A stretch of DNA of 64,000 bases from Pseudomonas mucoides (GTDB taxonomy: Bacteria > Pseudomonadota > Gammaproteobacteria > Pseudomonadales > Pseudomonadaceae): NCBI RefSeq assembly GCF_015461845.1, contig NZ_JACOPW010000011.1, forward strand, positions 124,001-188,000, read 5' to 3'. A program made the position numbers and the translations under genes. Below the pieces are notes generated by a model that saw only the letters and a list, made by a program, of their open reading frames with translations, did not search any database and was not told the DNA's origin. Positions 34,529 to 59,000 of this stretch are shown one piece after another; positions within the stretch are counted from its first letter, which is position 1, and every line of letters starts with the position of its first letter.

Positions 34529-37006
34529 ATGCGACCTCAACCACGCCGCACACCTCTCGCGCTGGCCGTACAGCGCCCGACTTTGCATCGCACCCTGTTT
34601 ACAAGCGTATTGCTGACCGCCACCTTGCTGGGGAGCTCGATGGCCAATGCTGCACCTGTAAAAGTGAATATTGCCGTCCAGCCGCTTTCCAATGCGCTGA
34701 CCGAACTGGGCATGCAGACCAATCTGCAGATCCTCTACAGCCCGGATCAGGTGGCCGGCATCAAGTCCCGTGCGGTGTCCGGTTCGCTGGAACCGTCTGA
34801 TGCCCTGAAGGCATTGCTGCAAGGCTCCGGCATTTCGTTCCAGATCAACGGCAACACCGTGACCCTGATGTCCGGTGGCGGTTCGGGCCTGCAACTGGGC
34901 GCGACCACCATTTCCGGCCAGGCCCTGGGCCTGACCACGGAAGACACCGGCTCGTACACCACCGGCGCCACCGCCTCCGCGACCGGGCTGCCGCTGAGCA
35001 TTCGTGAAACCCCGCAATCGGTCACCGTGGTGACGCGTCAACAGATGGACGATCGCGGTGTACAGAGTGTGTCTGACGCCTTGCGCAACACCCCCGGCGT
35101 CACGATGCAGAAGTACGACAGTGACCGCACCGAGTTTTCCGCCCGTGGCTTTGCCATCACCAACTTCCAGTACGACGGCGTCAACATTCCCTACGACGGC
35201 GTGTACGGTGAAAACCCGAACAACGGCGACGACGCGGCCAGCCTCGACCGCATCGAAGTCGTCAAAGGCGCTACCGGCCTGATGACCGGCGCGGGCGACC
35301 CGTCGGCCACCGTCAACCTGATCCGCAAGAAACCGACCAAGGAATTCAAGGCCTCGGTCAGCGCCACCGCCGGCTCCTGGGACAATTACCGCACCGAGGG
35401 CGACATCTCCGGTTCACTGACCGATACCGGCAACGTACGGGGTCGCTTCGTCGGCGCCTACCAGGACAAAGACTCGTACATCGACCACTACAGCCAGAAA
35501 AAAGACCTCTTCTACGGCATCATCGAAGCCGATCTGACGGACGACACCTTGCTGACGTTTGGCATCGACAAGTCCAGTGTCACTCCACGCGGCAGCACCT
35601 GGACCGGTAACGCACCGTACTTCACCGACGGCAGCCGTACCGACTTCTCGCGCAGCTTCAACCCGGGTGCCGACTGGAGCCGCCGCGATTTCGACAGCAC
35701 GACTTACTTCGCGTCGCTTGAACAAGCGCTGGCCAATGGCTGGAAATTCAAGGCCAGCTTCGACCAGAAAACCACCGATCACGACACCCAACTGGCCTCG
35801 GCCAGCGGTGGCTCCGCAGACCCTGTCACGGGCGAAGGCAACTTCCTGTACTGGGGTCGCTGGGAAGGTCATCGCGTGCAGAACTCCGGTGACGTGAACA
35901 TCTCCGGCCCGTTCTCGCTGGGTGGTCGCGAGCATGAACTGGTCGCCGGTTTCATGGCGGCCCACTCGCGCCAGACCGGTGCGACCTACGACACCAGCGC
36001 GTTTGAACTGGTGCCGGGCAGCATCTTCGACTGGAACGGTCACCTGCCGAAACAGGAGTTCCCGAAAAACGGCAAGTACGAACGCACCCAAAGCCAGAAC
36101 GGTATCTACATGGCCACGCGCCTGCGTCCGACCGACGACCTGTCGTTCATCCTCGGCGGCCGTTTGAGCACCTTCAAGTACAACGAAGACTACTCGTACT
36201 ATCCGGGGGCAACCCTGACCGACACCCATGCCAGCTACAAGGAACATGGCGTTGTCACGCCGTACGCCGGCGTGGTCTATGACCTGAACGATACGTACTC
36301 GGTGTATGCCAGCTACACCAAGATCTACCAGCCACAAATCTACCTGGACGCAAGCGGTTCGACCCTCGACCCGGTTGAAGGCGACAGCTACGAGACGGGG
36401 CTGAAAGCGGCTTACTTCGAAGGCAAGCTGAACGCCACCTTTGCCTTGTTCCAGATCAATCAGGACAACGTTGCCCAGTATGTCACCACCGACGTCGGCA
36501 CCGGTCGAGACGTCTATGAAGCCATCTCCGGCGCCACCACCAAAGGTGTCGAAATGGAACTGGCCGGCGAACTGGCCGAGGGCTGGAACCTGTCGGCCGG
36601 CTACACCTACGCCCGCACCCGCGACAAGGATGAGCAACGTATCTACGGGTTCCCGCTGGCCTCCAGCAAACCGGAACACGTCGTGCGCACCTTCACCACC
36701 TACCGCCTGCCGGGCGCGCTGGATCAGTTCACCGTCGGTGGTGGCATCAGCTGGCAAAGCGCGTTCTACGGCCAGAGCTACAGCCCGAACGTGGGTAATG
36801 GCGAAGGTGGCAACACCCTGCTCAAGCAAGGCGGCTACACCCTCGTCGACCTGATGACCCGCTACCAGTACGACGAGCACCTGAGCTTCACCGCCAATGC
36901 CAACAACGTCTTCGACAAGAAGTACATGTCTGGCCTGGGTAACTTCGGTACGACGTTCTACGGCGAGCCGCGCAACCTGCAGATCACGGCGAAGTATGAT
37001 TTCTGA
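34529..37006 (+). CDS. fpvA: FpvA, ferripyoverdine TonB-dependent receptor with signalling domain
   Basis: This 825-residue protein starts with a signal peptide (cleavage near SMANA-AP). The N-terminal secretin/STN signalling domain comes next (about 45-120, NIAVQPLSNALTELG to GNTVTLM), then a plug (IRETPQSVTVVTRQQMDDRG; RIEVVKGATGLMTGAGDPSA) and a 22-strand barrel ending in the usual aromatic (ITAKYDF). It imports ferripyoverdine with TonB energy, and its signalling domain would contact an FpvR-type anti-sigma factor that controls FpvI and PvdS. Receptors of this kind are highly variable between strains and match the local pyoverdine type, here the product of the neighbouring NRPS genes. A strong terminator follows. 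Confidence 0.95.
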   Translation: MRPQPRRTPLALAVQRPTLHRTLFTSVLLTATLLGSSMANAAPVKVNIAVQPLSNALTELGMQTNLQILYSPDQVAGIKSRAVSGSLEPSDALKALLQGSGISFQINGNTVTLMSGGGSGLQLGATTISGQALGLTTEDTGSYTTGATASATGLPLSIRETPQSVTVVTRQQMDDRGVQSVSDALRNTPGVTMQKYDSDRTEFSARGFAITNFQYDGVNIPYDGVYGENPNNGDDAASLDRIEVVKGATGLMTGAGDPSATVNLIRKKPTKEFKASVSATAGSWDNYRTEGDISGSLTDTGNVRGRFVGAYQDKDSYIDHYSQKKDLFYGIIEADLTDDTLLTFGIDKSSVTPRGSTWTGNAPYFTDGSRTDFSRSFNPGADWSRRDFDSTTYFASLEQALANGWKFKASFDQKTTDHDTQLASASGGSADPVTGEGNFLYWGRWEGHRVQNSGDVNISGPFSLGGREHELVAGFMAAHSRQTGATYDTSAFELVPGSIFDWNGHLPKQEFPKNGKYERTQSQNGIYMATRLRPTDDLSFILGGRLSTFKYNEDYSYYPGATLTDTHASYKEHGVVTPYAGVVYDLNDTYSVYASYTKIYQPQIYLDASGSTLDPVEGDSYETGLKAAYFEGKLNATFALFQINQDNVAQYVTTDVGTGRDVYEAISGATTKGVEMELAGELAEGWNLSAGYTYARTRDKDEQRIYGFPLASSKPEHVVRTFTTYRLPGALDQFTVGGGISWQSAFYGQSYSPNVGNGEGGNTLLKQGGYTLVDLMTRYQYDEHLSFTANANNVFDKKYMSGLGNFGTTFYGEPRNLQITAKYDF

Positions 37007-37023
37007 GGGGTGAGCTGAAATGA

Positions 37024-37057
37024 AAAATGCCCGTGTCGTGAGATGCGGGTATTTTTT
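37024..37057 (+). terminator. Rho-independent terminator after fpvA
   Basis: A 9-bp stem AAATGCCCG / CGGGTATTT (one G-U pair) with a 12-base loop, followed by a T-run, 18 bp after the fpvA stop. Confidence 0.85.
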
Positions 37058-37084
37058 GGCCATGATTTATGGTGAGTCTGATGA

Positions 37085-37186
37085 CGCTATCGCGAGCAAG
37101 CTCGCTCCCACAGTGGACCGGTGTGAACACAGATTATTTGTCCACTGAAGATCCCTGTGGGAGCGAGCTTGCTCGCGATGGCGATA
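37085..37186. repeat. REPIN downstream of fpvA
   Basis: Inverted REP pair, CTATCGCGAGCAAGCTCGCT on the left and GGGAGCGAGCTTGCTCGCGA on the right, about 55 bp apart, between the fpvA terminator and the convergent hydrolase gene. Confidence 0.9.
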
Positions 37187-37225
37187 GTCGCTTCACCAAA
37201 AAACCATCAAGCCCGACACAAAATA

Positions 37226-38182
37226 TCAAACCCGGGAGCGCACCCACCCCGCCACTTCCGCATGAATCCCCTCAACCTCCCCCAACAACCCCGCCATGCG
37301 CATAAAGTCATGGGTCATCCCAGGCTGTTCCAGCAACGTCACCTCATTCCCCGCCGCACGCAACAGGTCGGCATAGGCCAGCCCTTCATCATGCAGCGGA
37401 TCATGCCCGGCCAAGTACACCAGCGCCGGTGCCACGCCGGATAAATCCGCCGCCAGCAACGGCGAGCAGCGCCAGTCCGAAAGGTCCTGCGGCGTGCGCC
37501 CGTAATGCGCGTAGAACCAATCGAGTGTTGGCGTTTCCAGCAGATAACCCTCAGCGAAATCCCGATGCGAGGCACGCTGGGTCGTCGCCTCCGTCACCGG
37601 GTACAGCAACACCTGCGCCTTGGGTTTCAACGCCAGCTCCTCAGGCTCACGCACCGCCATGATCGCCAACACCGTGGCCAATGTCGCGCCCACGCTGTCA
37701 CCGACCAATGCCACCCGATGGGCATCCAGCCCTCGTGCCGCGCCTTCACGCACCAGCCAGTTGCCAGCGTCGCAGGCATCCTGCACGGGCGTCGGAAAAC
37801 GCCATTCCGGTGCCAGTCGATAATCCACGGTCAGCAACGCAAAACCGCCCTGGGAGGCCAGGCGTCGGCACAACGCATCATGGGAATCGAGACTGCCGAC
37901 CACATAGCCGCCGCCATGGAAATACAACACCACCGGTTGCATGCCCTCGACCGTTTGCCCGTCGCGATACAAGCGCGCCGACAGGCTATGACCGTCGCGG
38001 GCAGGAATGGTGAAATTTTCACAGACCACGGTTTCCGGCGGCACGTCGAGAAACGCCGACGACGCTTCAAAATCGATCCGCGCCTGTTGTGCTGACAGCT
38101 CATGCATCGCGCGACTTTTGCCGGTCATCCGGCCGAACTCGGCGAGTTCGAGAAATGCTTCAAGTTCTGGCAATACGGCCAT
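37226..38182 (-). CDS. Alpha/beta hydrolase of the hormone-sensitive-lipase family
   Basis: This 318-residue cytoplasmic esterase-like protein has the HSL oxyanion motif H89-GGGYVVGS, the nucleophile elbow GDSVG (S163), the acid in AGHDPLHDEG and the His in GMTHDFMR. AAAGGA precedes the start. It lies between fpvA and the terminal NRPS gene, a position with no counterpart in the P. aeruginosa order. It runs in the same direction as the NRPS genes, separated from them by 119 bp containing a REPIN, and no PvdS box is visible. A role in pyoverdine chemistry is possible but unsupported; it could be a passenger gene. Substrate unknown. Confidence 0.92.
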   Translation of the reverse strand: MAVLPELEAFLELAEFGRMTGKSRAMHELSAQQARIDFEASSAFLDVPPETVVCENFTIPARDGHSLSARLYRDGQTVEGMQPVVLYFHGGGYVVGSLDSHDALCRRLASQGGFALLTVDYRLAPEWRFPTPVQDACDAGNWLVREGAARGLDAHRVALVGDSVGATLATVLAIMAVREPEELALKPKAQVLLYPVTEATTQRASHRDFAEGYLLETPTLDWFYAHYGRTPQDLSDWRCSPLLAADLSGVAPALVYLAGHDPLHDEGLAYADLLRAAGNEVTLLEQPGMTHDFMRMAGLLGEVEGIHAEVAGWVRSRV

Positions 38183-38227
38183 GGAATGAGTCCTTTAAAC
38201 AGAGAGATCAATAATCGAACCTGGACA

Positions 38228-38295
38228 TGTAGGAGCATGGCTTGCCCGCGATAGCGCCCTTGAGATCGCCATCGCGGGCACGCCTTGCGCCTACA
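38228..38295. repeat. REPIN between the NRPS operon and the hydrolase
   Basis: Imperfect inverted REP pair, TGTAGGAGCATGGCTTGCCC on the left and GGGCACGCCTTGCGCCTACA on the right, with a short centre; both copies are degenerate. Confidence 0.8.
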
Positions 38296-38301
38296 GAAAC
38301 G

Positions 38302-50078
<11,777 letters not shown>

Positions 50079-50079
<1 letters not shown>

Positions 50080-53000
50080 CAGTTGATCTCCATCTCGTCG
50101 AGAAGCGACTCAAGCGCATCAAGACGTGCATCGTTGTCAGCCGGGGCGTGTTGCCCGGCCATGGCGGCATAAGCCTGCAGGTCGGTGGATTCGAACAGCG
50201 CGCGCAGCGGCAGCTCGATGCCCAGTTCCAGTTCCACACGGGCACTGGCCTGGGCGGCGAGCAACGAATGCCCGCCCAGTTCAAAGAAATTGTCGCGCCG
50301 GCCGATCTGCGCCACGCCCAGCACCTCAGCCCAGATCGCCGACAGTTGCTGTTCGAGGACACCTTCGGGGGCTTCGAACGGACGTTGCCAGTCCTCGGCA
50401 TCCGGCGCGGGCAAGGCCTTGCGATCGAGCTTGCCGTTGCCGGTCAGTGGCAAGGCGTCGAGCAACAACCAATGGCTCGGCACCATGTAATCCGGCAGAT
50501 CGACCTTGAGCGCGGAGCGCAGGGTGTCGCGCCAGGCAATCGGGTCATGCGGGGTGTGCTCGGCCACCACGTAGGCGCACAACTGCGCTCCGCCGTCGCC
50601 GTTGTGGACGTTTAATACCGCTTGGCGCACGCCCGGTTGGGCCAGCAGCGCGGCTTCGATTTCGCCGAGTTCGATGCGAAAACCGCGAATCTTCACTTGC
50701 TGGTCGATGCGGCCAAGGTAGTCAATGCTGCCATCGACACGCTGGCGCGCCAGGTCACCGCTGCGATAGAGGCGTTGGGAAGCGTCAAACGGGCTCGGCA
50801 CAAAACGCTCGGCGGTCAGGCCGAAACGCCCGTGATAACCGCGCGCCAGGCCGGCGCCCGAGATATACAACTCGCCTGCAACGCCCACCGGTACTGGCTG
50901 TAACTGACTGTCGAGCAAGTACCACCGCAGGTCGCGGATCGGCAGGCCAATCGGGCTCAGGGCCTTGCCGTGCAGGTCGGCCAGACGAATCGCACGGTAG
51001 GTCACGTGCACCGTGGTTTCGGTGATGCCGTACATGTTGACCAAGGTGGGTTGCTGGTCGCCAAAGCGTTCGAACCAGGGTCGCAGGCTCGCGACGTCGA
51101 GGGCCTCACCGCCGAAAATCACCTGCCGCAGGGCCATGCTGCGCGGGCTGGAGCAGGCAATCGGCATCAGTTGGCGGAACGCGCTCGGGGTCTGGTTCAG
51201 CACCGTCACACCTTCATCGCAGAGCAAACGGTGAAACGCTTGCGGCTCGCGGCTGATGTCATGCGGCACGATCACCAGGCGTCCGCCGGTGCACAGCGAG
51301 CCAAACAGCTCCCACACCGAAAAGTCGAAGGCGTAGGAATGGAACAGCGTCCAGACATCGTTCGGGCCGAAGTTGAACTCGTCGGCGGTGGCGCTCAGCA
51401 GGCGCCCGACGTTGGCATGGCTGAGCAATGCGCCTTTGGGCCGCCCGGTAGAACCGGAGGTGTAGATCACGTACGCGAGGTTGTCAGCGGCCGCCAGCGA
51501 CGGCAGGTTGTCGTCGCTGAAGGTGTCCAGCTCCAGCGATTCCAGGATCAGCACCTGCACGCCCTCGCAAGAGGGCAAACCGTCGATCAAATGCTGTTGG
51601 GTCAGCAGCAGCGTGAGGCCGCTGTCTTCGATCATGTAGCTCAGGCGCTCGGCCGGGTAGTGCGGATCGAGCGGCACGTAGGCACCGCCGGCCTTGAGAA
51701 TCGCCAGCAAGCCGACCACCAGCGGCATCGCCCGCTCGGTGGCAATGCCGACCCGCACTTCCGGCCCGACACCCTGCTCCCGCAGCATGCGCGCCAGTCG
51801 ATTGGCCCGGGCGTTGAGCGCGGCGTAGGTCAGTTGCTTGCCTTCGCAGACCAGTGCAATGGCGTTCGGCTGTTGCGCGGCTTGAGCTTCGAACATCCGG
51901 TGCAAGGTTGGCGACAAGGGTTGCGCCTCGAACGCCGGGTTCCAGTACTGGATCAACGCGTCGGATTGCGGTGCATGCAGCAGGGGTAATTCGGCGACGC
52001 GTTGCTGTGGATCATTGACCACCGCGCGCAGCAGATTCAGCCACTGCTCGGCGAGGCGCTGCATCGACGCCTCGTCGTACAGATCCGTGGCGTAAGTCAG
52101 GCTGGCATCGAGCGCTTCGTTCTGCTCCTGGGTGTCGAGTACCAAATCAAACTGGGTGGTCTGCTGCTGCCAGTGCAAACGCTCGACCTGCAAACCGGCC
52201 ATGCTGCGCTCGACGCTCGCGCCCAACTGCTGCTGATGGTTGTAGAGCACCTGGAACAACGGGCTGTGATTGAGGCTGCGGTCCGGTTGCAAGGCATCGA
52301 CCAATTGCTCGAACGGCACGTCCTGATGGGCTTGCGCATCCAGGGCAACCTGCTTGACCTGTTGCAGCAACGCACTGAACGGCTGCTGCCCATCGAACTG
52401 TGTACGCAGCACCTGGGTGTTGATGAAAAAGCCGATCAGGCCTTCGGTTTCAATACGCGAACGTCCGGCGCTTGGCACGCCGACGCTGATGCTCGACTGC
52501 CCGCTCTGTCGATGCAGCAAGGTCTGGAAACTCGCCAGCAACAGCATGAACAAGGTCACTTGCTGCTCTTGGGCACGCTGGCGCAAACCGGCCAGCAACT
52601 CGCGATCAACGTTCAGCATCAGGCTGGCGCCACGCTCAGAGCGACGGGCCGGACGGGTCAGCTCACTCGGCAACTCCAGCGGAGTCTGGCTGCCGGCCAG
52701 TTGTCCGCTCCACCATGCCAGTTGCCGTGCGCCCTCGCCGGCTTCCAGCCAGTCGCGTTGCCAACGGGCGTAGTCGCTGTAGTTCACCGGCAGGCTGGCC
52801 AGATCGGCACCATGGCCGTCGACGGCCGCCTGATACAGCGCGCTGAACTCATCGACCATGACCTGCATCGACCAGCCATCGGCAGCAATGTGGTGCACGG
52901 TGAGTACCAGCACGTGTTCGTCGGCGTTCACTTGCAGCAGCAAGACGCGCCACAGCGGGCCGTTTCGCAGGTCGAACGGCCGGGCGATTTCTTCCGTCAC

Positions 53001-56000
53001 CGCGCTGTCCACCGACAGCTGATCGAGCGTGCGCAGTTCCAGTTGCAGCGCCAGCGTCTCATGCAGCACCGGACGCGCCTGCTGGCCATTCTGATCGAAG
53101 GTGGTGCGCAGGGTTTGGTGACGGGCCTGCAATTGCGCGAACGCTTCGCGCAACGCAGTGAGGTTCAGCGACCCCTTGAGGCGCAATGCAGCGGGAATGT
53201 TGTAGGCCGGGCTTTGCGGGTCCAGCTGCCAGAGAATCCATTGGCGTTGCTGGGCGTACGACAGCATCGGCGGTTGATCGACTGGCGCAGATTGCAGGAC
53301 CGGCTGACCACTGATGTTCGCCAGCGCCGCACGCTCGGCAAATTCCGCCAGAGTCGCGGCCGAGAACAGGCTGCTCACCGACAATTCGAGGTGCACTTGC
53401 TGGCGCACCCGCGATATCACTTGAAGCACCAGCAACGAGTGACCGCCCAGTTCGAAAAAGTTGTCGTTGCGCCCTACTCGCTCGACCTGCAACACGTCCT
53501 GCCAGATAAGCGCCAGCTGCGTTTCCAGCCCTCGGGCCGGGGCCACGAAGTCACGTTGTACGTCGCTGACTTCAACGCGGGGCAAGGCCCTTCGGTCGAG
53601 TTTTCCGTTGGTGTTGAGCGGCAACCTGGCCAGCAGGATCAGGTGGCTTGGCACCATGTATTCCGGCAACGACTGACGCAGAACCGCCTTGAGACCTTCC
53701 AGATAGTCAGTTTCAGAAACCACCGCATCGTTGGCCACAACATATGCCACCAACTGCACGCCGTCCTGAGCGATGACCGCCGCTTCACGCACGTCCTCGC
53801 GAGCTTGCAGACAGGCTTCGATCTCGCCCATTTCAATGCGGAAACCGCGGATCTTTACTTGATGATCGATACGGCCGACGTATTCCAGATTCCCGTCAGC
53901 GTTGTAGCGCGCCAGGTCGCCGCTGCGGTACAGCCGCGCGCCCGGCTCACGGGCAAACGGGTCCGGCAGGAAACGTTCGGCGGTCAGCGCCGGGCGATCG
54001 AAGTAGCTTTGCGCAAGGCAGGCCGCTGCGCCGATGCACAGCTCGCCGACGCCACCGTTGGGCAACAACTGAACGGACGCATCCAGCACGTACAACGCAC
54101 GACCGGCGATGGCGCGACCAATCGGAATGCCGAACGCATCGCTGGCATCCTCGAGACGGCATTCATGCACGCTGGACACCACGGTCGCCTCGGTCGGGCC
54201 GTAGGTGTTGAGCAGTCGCACGTGGCTCAATCCAGCTTGATGCCACAAGCGCAAACCTTCGACCGACATCGCTTCACCGCCGACATGCACCTGACGCAAA
54301 TCGCCGAGATTGCTTATGTCGCCACTAGCACATTCGCGGGCGAGCAAATACCAATAGGCCGCTGGCAAGTCCGCCACGGTCACGCCTTGCTGGACGATTT
54401 CAGCCGCCAGTCGCCCGGCATCCCACAGCGCATCGCCACGCATGATCAACGCCGCGCCGACGCACAACGCCGGGAAGCATTGTTCGACGAAGCCGTCGAA
54501 ACTGAAGGTCGCGAACTGCAACACGCGGTCCGCCGCCGACAGCACCGAATAGTCGGCGGCGCTTTGGCAGAACTCGCGTAATGCAGCGTGGGCGATGGCC
54601 ACGCCTTTGGGTTGGCCGGTGGAGCCGGAGGTGTAGATGACGTAGGCCAGATCTTCGGCAACCGCATGGTTTTGCGGATCGTGTTCAGGGAAACCGACGT
54701 TGTCGTCGAGGCTGAGACGGCGCACGCCTTGACCACTTTCCAGCAGGCCGGATTCGCACAGCAGCACATCGAGGCGGCTGTCGTCGATCATGTAGGCCAG
54801 GCGTTCGGCCGGGTAGCTTGGGTCCAGCGGCACGTACGCCGCGCCGCTTTTCAGCACCGCCAGCAGGCTGACGATCAGTTGCGGCCCACGGTGCAGCGCC
54901 AGCCCGACACGCTTGCCGGGACCGGCACCGTTTTCAATCAGGCGATGGGCCAGGCGGTTGGCCTGGGTGTTCAGCTGGGCGTAGCTCAAGGATTGACCGT
55001 CTACCTGCAATGCCAGTGCATTCGGCGTATTGGCAGCCTGAGCGGCGATGTGTTCATGGACCAACAGGGTGGTGGATAACTGAACCGGGGCCGGCTGGCT
55101 GAGCGCAAGCAGCGCATTTTTGCCCTCGACATCGAGCAATTCCAGCGCGCCCAAAGCCGCGTCCGGCAGCGCCATCAACTGCATCAGCAGATGCTGCAGG
55201 TTGGCCGACAACTCAGCGATTTGCGCCGCACTGAACCGCGCCGCGTCGTAGCTGAAATCCAGGCTCAAACCCTCGCCCAGTTCGATGCCGAGGGTCAGTG
55301 GATAGTGCGTGCGCTCGTGGTTGTGCAGGTTGCCGAACGACAACCCGGCCGGTGCGCCCTGCTTCAGCGCTTCGGCGACCGGGAAATTTTCGAACACCAG
55401 CAGGCTGTCGAACAGCGCCGAACCCTGCTGCCCTGCCCAGCCTTGAATGTGGTAAAGCGGCACATGCTCGAACTCGCGCATGGCCAGGTTCAGCCCTTGC
55501 AGTTCGCCCAGCCATTGGCTGACGGTTTGCGCAGGCTTCATCGCGCAGACCAGTGGCAGCGTGTTGATGAACAGCCCGAGCTGTTCTTCGATCCCCGGCA
55601 GCGGCGCCGAACGACCCGCGACGGTGGCCCCGAAGACCACGCAATCCTGACCGGTGTAGCGGTGCAGCAACAGGCTCCACGCCGCTTGCAGCACGGTGTT
55701 GAGGGTGACTTTCTGTTGCCGGGCGAAGTCGGCCAGACGCTGGGTGGCGCGGTGGTCGAAGGCCACTCGATAGGCTTCGCTGCCCTCGGCACCCACGGGC
55801 GGGCGCAAGGCTTCGGCGAGCAAGGTGGGCGCTTGCAGCGACGCCAGCACGGCTTTCCAGAACTGCTCGCCAGCGACGGCGGATTGCTGCTGTAACCAGC
55901 CCAGATAATCGCGGTATTGCCCGGTCGGTGCCGACAGCGATTGCCCGCTGGCGTAATGCTGGATCACTTCGGCCAGTAACTGCGCGTTGCTCCAGCCGTC

Positions 56001-59000
56001 CATCAAAATGTGGTGGCTGGTGTAGATCAGGTGCCAGGCGTCAGTGTCGGCACGAACCAGCTTCAAGCGGAACAGCGGCGCGCGCCCCAATTCGAAACCG
56101 TGGGCGCGCTCGGCATCGGCCAGCGCCTCGGTGTCGGTCGCTTCCAGCACCTCGAGCGGCAATGCGACCTGACGGACGATCGCCTGATGCGCGGTGTCGA
56201 GTCCTTGCCAGTGGAAGCTGCTGCGCAGGATATCGTGGCGTTGCAGTGCGGTCTGCCAGGCACAGGCAAAGCGCTGCGGATCGAGGCCTTGAATGTCCAG
56301 GCGCAACTGACTGATGTACGCGCCGACGTGCGGTTCGTAGAGGGTGTGGAACAGCATGCCCTGTTGCATCGGCGACAGTGGATACAGGTCCTCAAGAGTT
56401 GCCACCGGCAATGCGTCGAGTTGCGTCTGGCTGAGGCGCGCCAGCGGGAAGTCGGACGGCGTGGCTTGCGGCACTTCAACGGCGCAGCAGTGATCGATCA
56501 GCGCTTTGAGTTCCTGCGCGTAGTCGTCCGCCAGACGCTGGATAGTCGCGGTGTCGAACATCTCGCGGCTGAAGCCCCAACTCAATGACAATTCGCCGCC
56601 GTAAACCTGGCCTTCAACTGTCAGCCAGTTGCCCAGCGGCGCCGACGGATCCTGCGCCACGCCGTTACCTTCGGTGGACGGCACGAACATTGCGCCGTCG
56701 TCGAACTGACGGTCGAATTGCCCCAGATAGTTGAAGGTAATGCGCGGTTGCGGCAACGCGGCAAGTTCGGCGCTCAACACCGAGCCGCCGAGATAACGCA
56801 ATGCGCCATAGCCGAGTCCCTTGTCCGGCACGCCGTGCAGGTGTTCCTTGATGGTTTTGATCGAGGCGCCGAGATCACTCGACGGCACCAGATTGACCGG
56901 GAACAGACTGGTGAACCAGCCCACGGTGCGGATCAGGTCGATGTCGTCGAACAGGTCTTCGCGGCCATGCCCTTCCAGTTGAATCAGCGCACTGCCCTGC
57001 CCGCTCCAGCGACAAACCGCGCGCGCCAGTGCAGTCAGCAGCAGGTCGTTGACCTGGGTGCGATAGGCCGCCGGGGCGTGTTGCAGCAGTTTTCGGGTGT
57101 GTTCGGTATCGAGTTTGAGCTCGATTTTGTGCTCGAAACGGTTCTCCAGCGCGCCGTTCGGGCGGTCGCAGGGCAGACTATTCGCTGCTCTCTTCAGTTG
57201 GGTCAGCCAATAATCGAGGTTGTTTTCAAACGCTGGAAGATGATCTTGCAGACGGGCAACCCAGCGCTGATAGCCGCTGGTTTTAACCAACGACACCTTG
57301 TTGCCGCTGTAGAACTGCTGAAGATCTTCCAGCAGCACGCGCCAGGAGACACCGTCCACCGCCAGGTGATGAATCACCAACAGCAGGCGTTGTGTACCGT
57401 CAGCCATCGCCACCAGCAGCGCACGCATCAGCGGGCCATTTTGCAGATTGAGACTGCGTTGGGCTTCGTCGCACAGGGCGTTAAGTTCGTCGTCGGAGTG
57501 CGCCTGACGCTGCCACAGCACCGACTCCGTGGTCGGCGCGGCGTAGGTTTGCTGCCAGCCGTCAGCGGTCTGCTCGTAGCGCAGGCGCAAGCTGTCGTGG
57601 TGGGTCAGCAATTGCTCAAGGGCACGGTCCAGCGCCTCGGCGTTCAACACCTCGCGTGGCACCAACAGCAGCGACTGGTTCCAGTGCTGACGCTCGGGGA
57701 TTGCCTGTTCGAAGAACCACTGTTGCACCGGCGCCAACGCCAGCGCGCCGATTGCCGGGCCCTGGTCGATCAACACCTGTTCGCCGCTGCGGGCCGCTTG
57801 GGCGAGACTGCGAATGGTCTGGTGCTGGAACAGGTCCCTGGGGCTCAACACAATCCCGGCTTGGCGCGCGCGACTGACCACTTGCATCGACACGATGGAG
57901 TCGCCGCCCAGTTCGAAGAAGTTATCCTCCAGACCGACGTTGTCGACAGCCAACACGTCCTGCCAGATCGCGGCGAGGGATTTTTCCAGTGCGCTGCGTG
58001 GCGCGACGTGTACGCGTTGTTGTTGTGAACCCTCAACCGCCGGCAAGGCTTTGCGGTCGAGTTTGCCGTTGGGGGTCAGCGGCAAGTGATCGAGGAACAG
58101 CAGGAACGCCGGGACCATGTAATCCGGCAGATGCTGGCGCAGTGCGGCTTTCAAGGTTTCACGCTGAGTCGCTTGAGCGTCGGTGTCGCCCAGCAACACG
58201 GGATCGTTCGGCACGATATAGGCCACCAATTGCTGGCCGTTGACCCCGTCCTGCGCCAGCACCGCCAGTTCGCGCACGGCGTCCTGCTGCAACAGCCGCG
58301 CTTCGATTTCACCGAGCTCGATGCGAAAGCCCCGAACCTTGACCTGATGGTCGATGCGCCCGACGTATTGCAACGTGGCGTCGGCCTGATAGCGGGTCAG
58401 GTCGCCGGTGCGGTACAGGCGCTCGCCATTGCGGGCGAACGGGTTTGGCACATATTTTTCGGCGGTCATGCCCGGCCGCGCGAGGTAACCACGGGTGATC
58501 CCCGCACCGCTCAGGTAAAGCTCGGCAGAGACACCTTGCGGCACCGGTTGCAGCTCGGCATCCAGCAAATAGCTGGCGGTGTGTTTGAGCGGGCGACCGA
58601 TGTTCGCGTGGCCACCGGCCTCGCGTCGGGTCCAGGTCGAATACGTGGTGTCTTCCGACGGGCCATACAGGTCGTAGACGTGTTCGACGGTCGGTTGCTG
58701 ATACAGCGCGTCCACCAGACTCTGCTTCAGCGGTTCCCCGGCGAGGTTGATGATGCGCACACACGGCGGAATCTGCCCGTCGCGCTGCAATGCATTGATC
58801 GCCGACGGTACGGTGTTGATCAGGCGTACTTGATCCCGCGCCAGCAGTTGCGGCAATTCCAGGGCATTGCGGGCGATGATCACCGAGCCGCCGTTGGCCA
58901 GGGTCACGAATAGCTCCCACACCGACAGGTCGAAGCACACCGAGGTCGAGGCCAGCACACCCTGGATGTCTTCGCGGCTGTAGACCGATGCCGACCAGTC

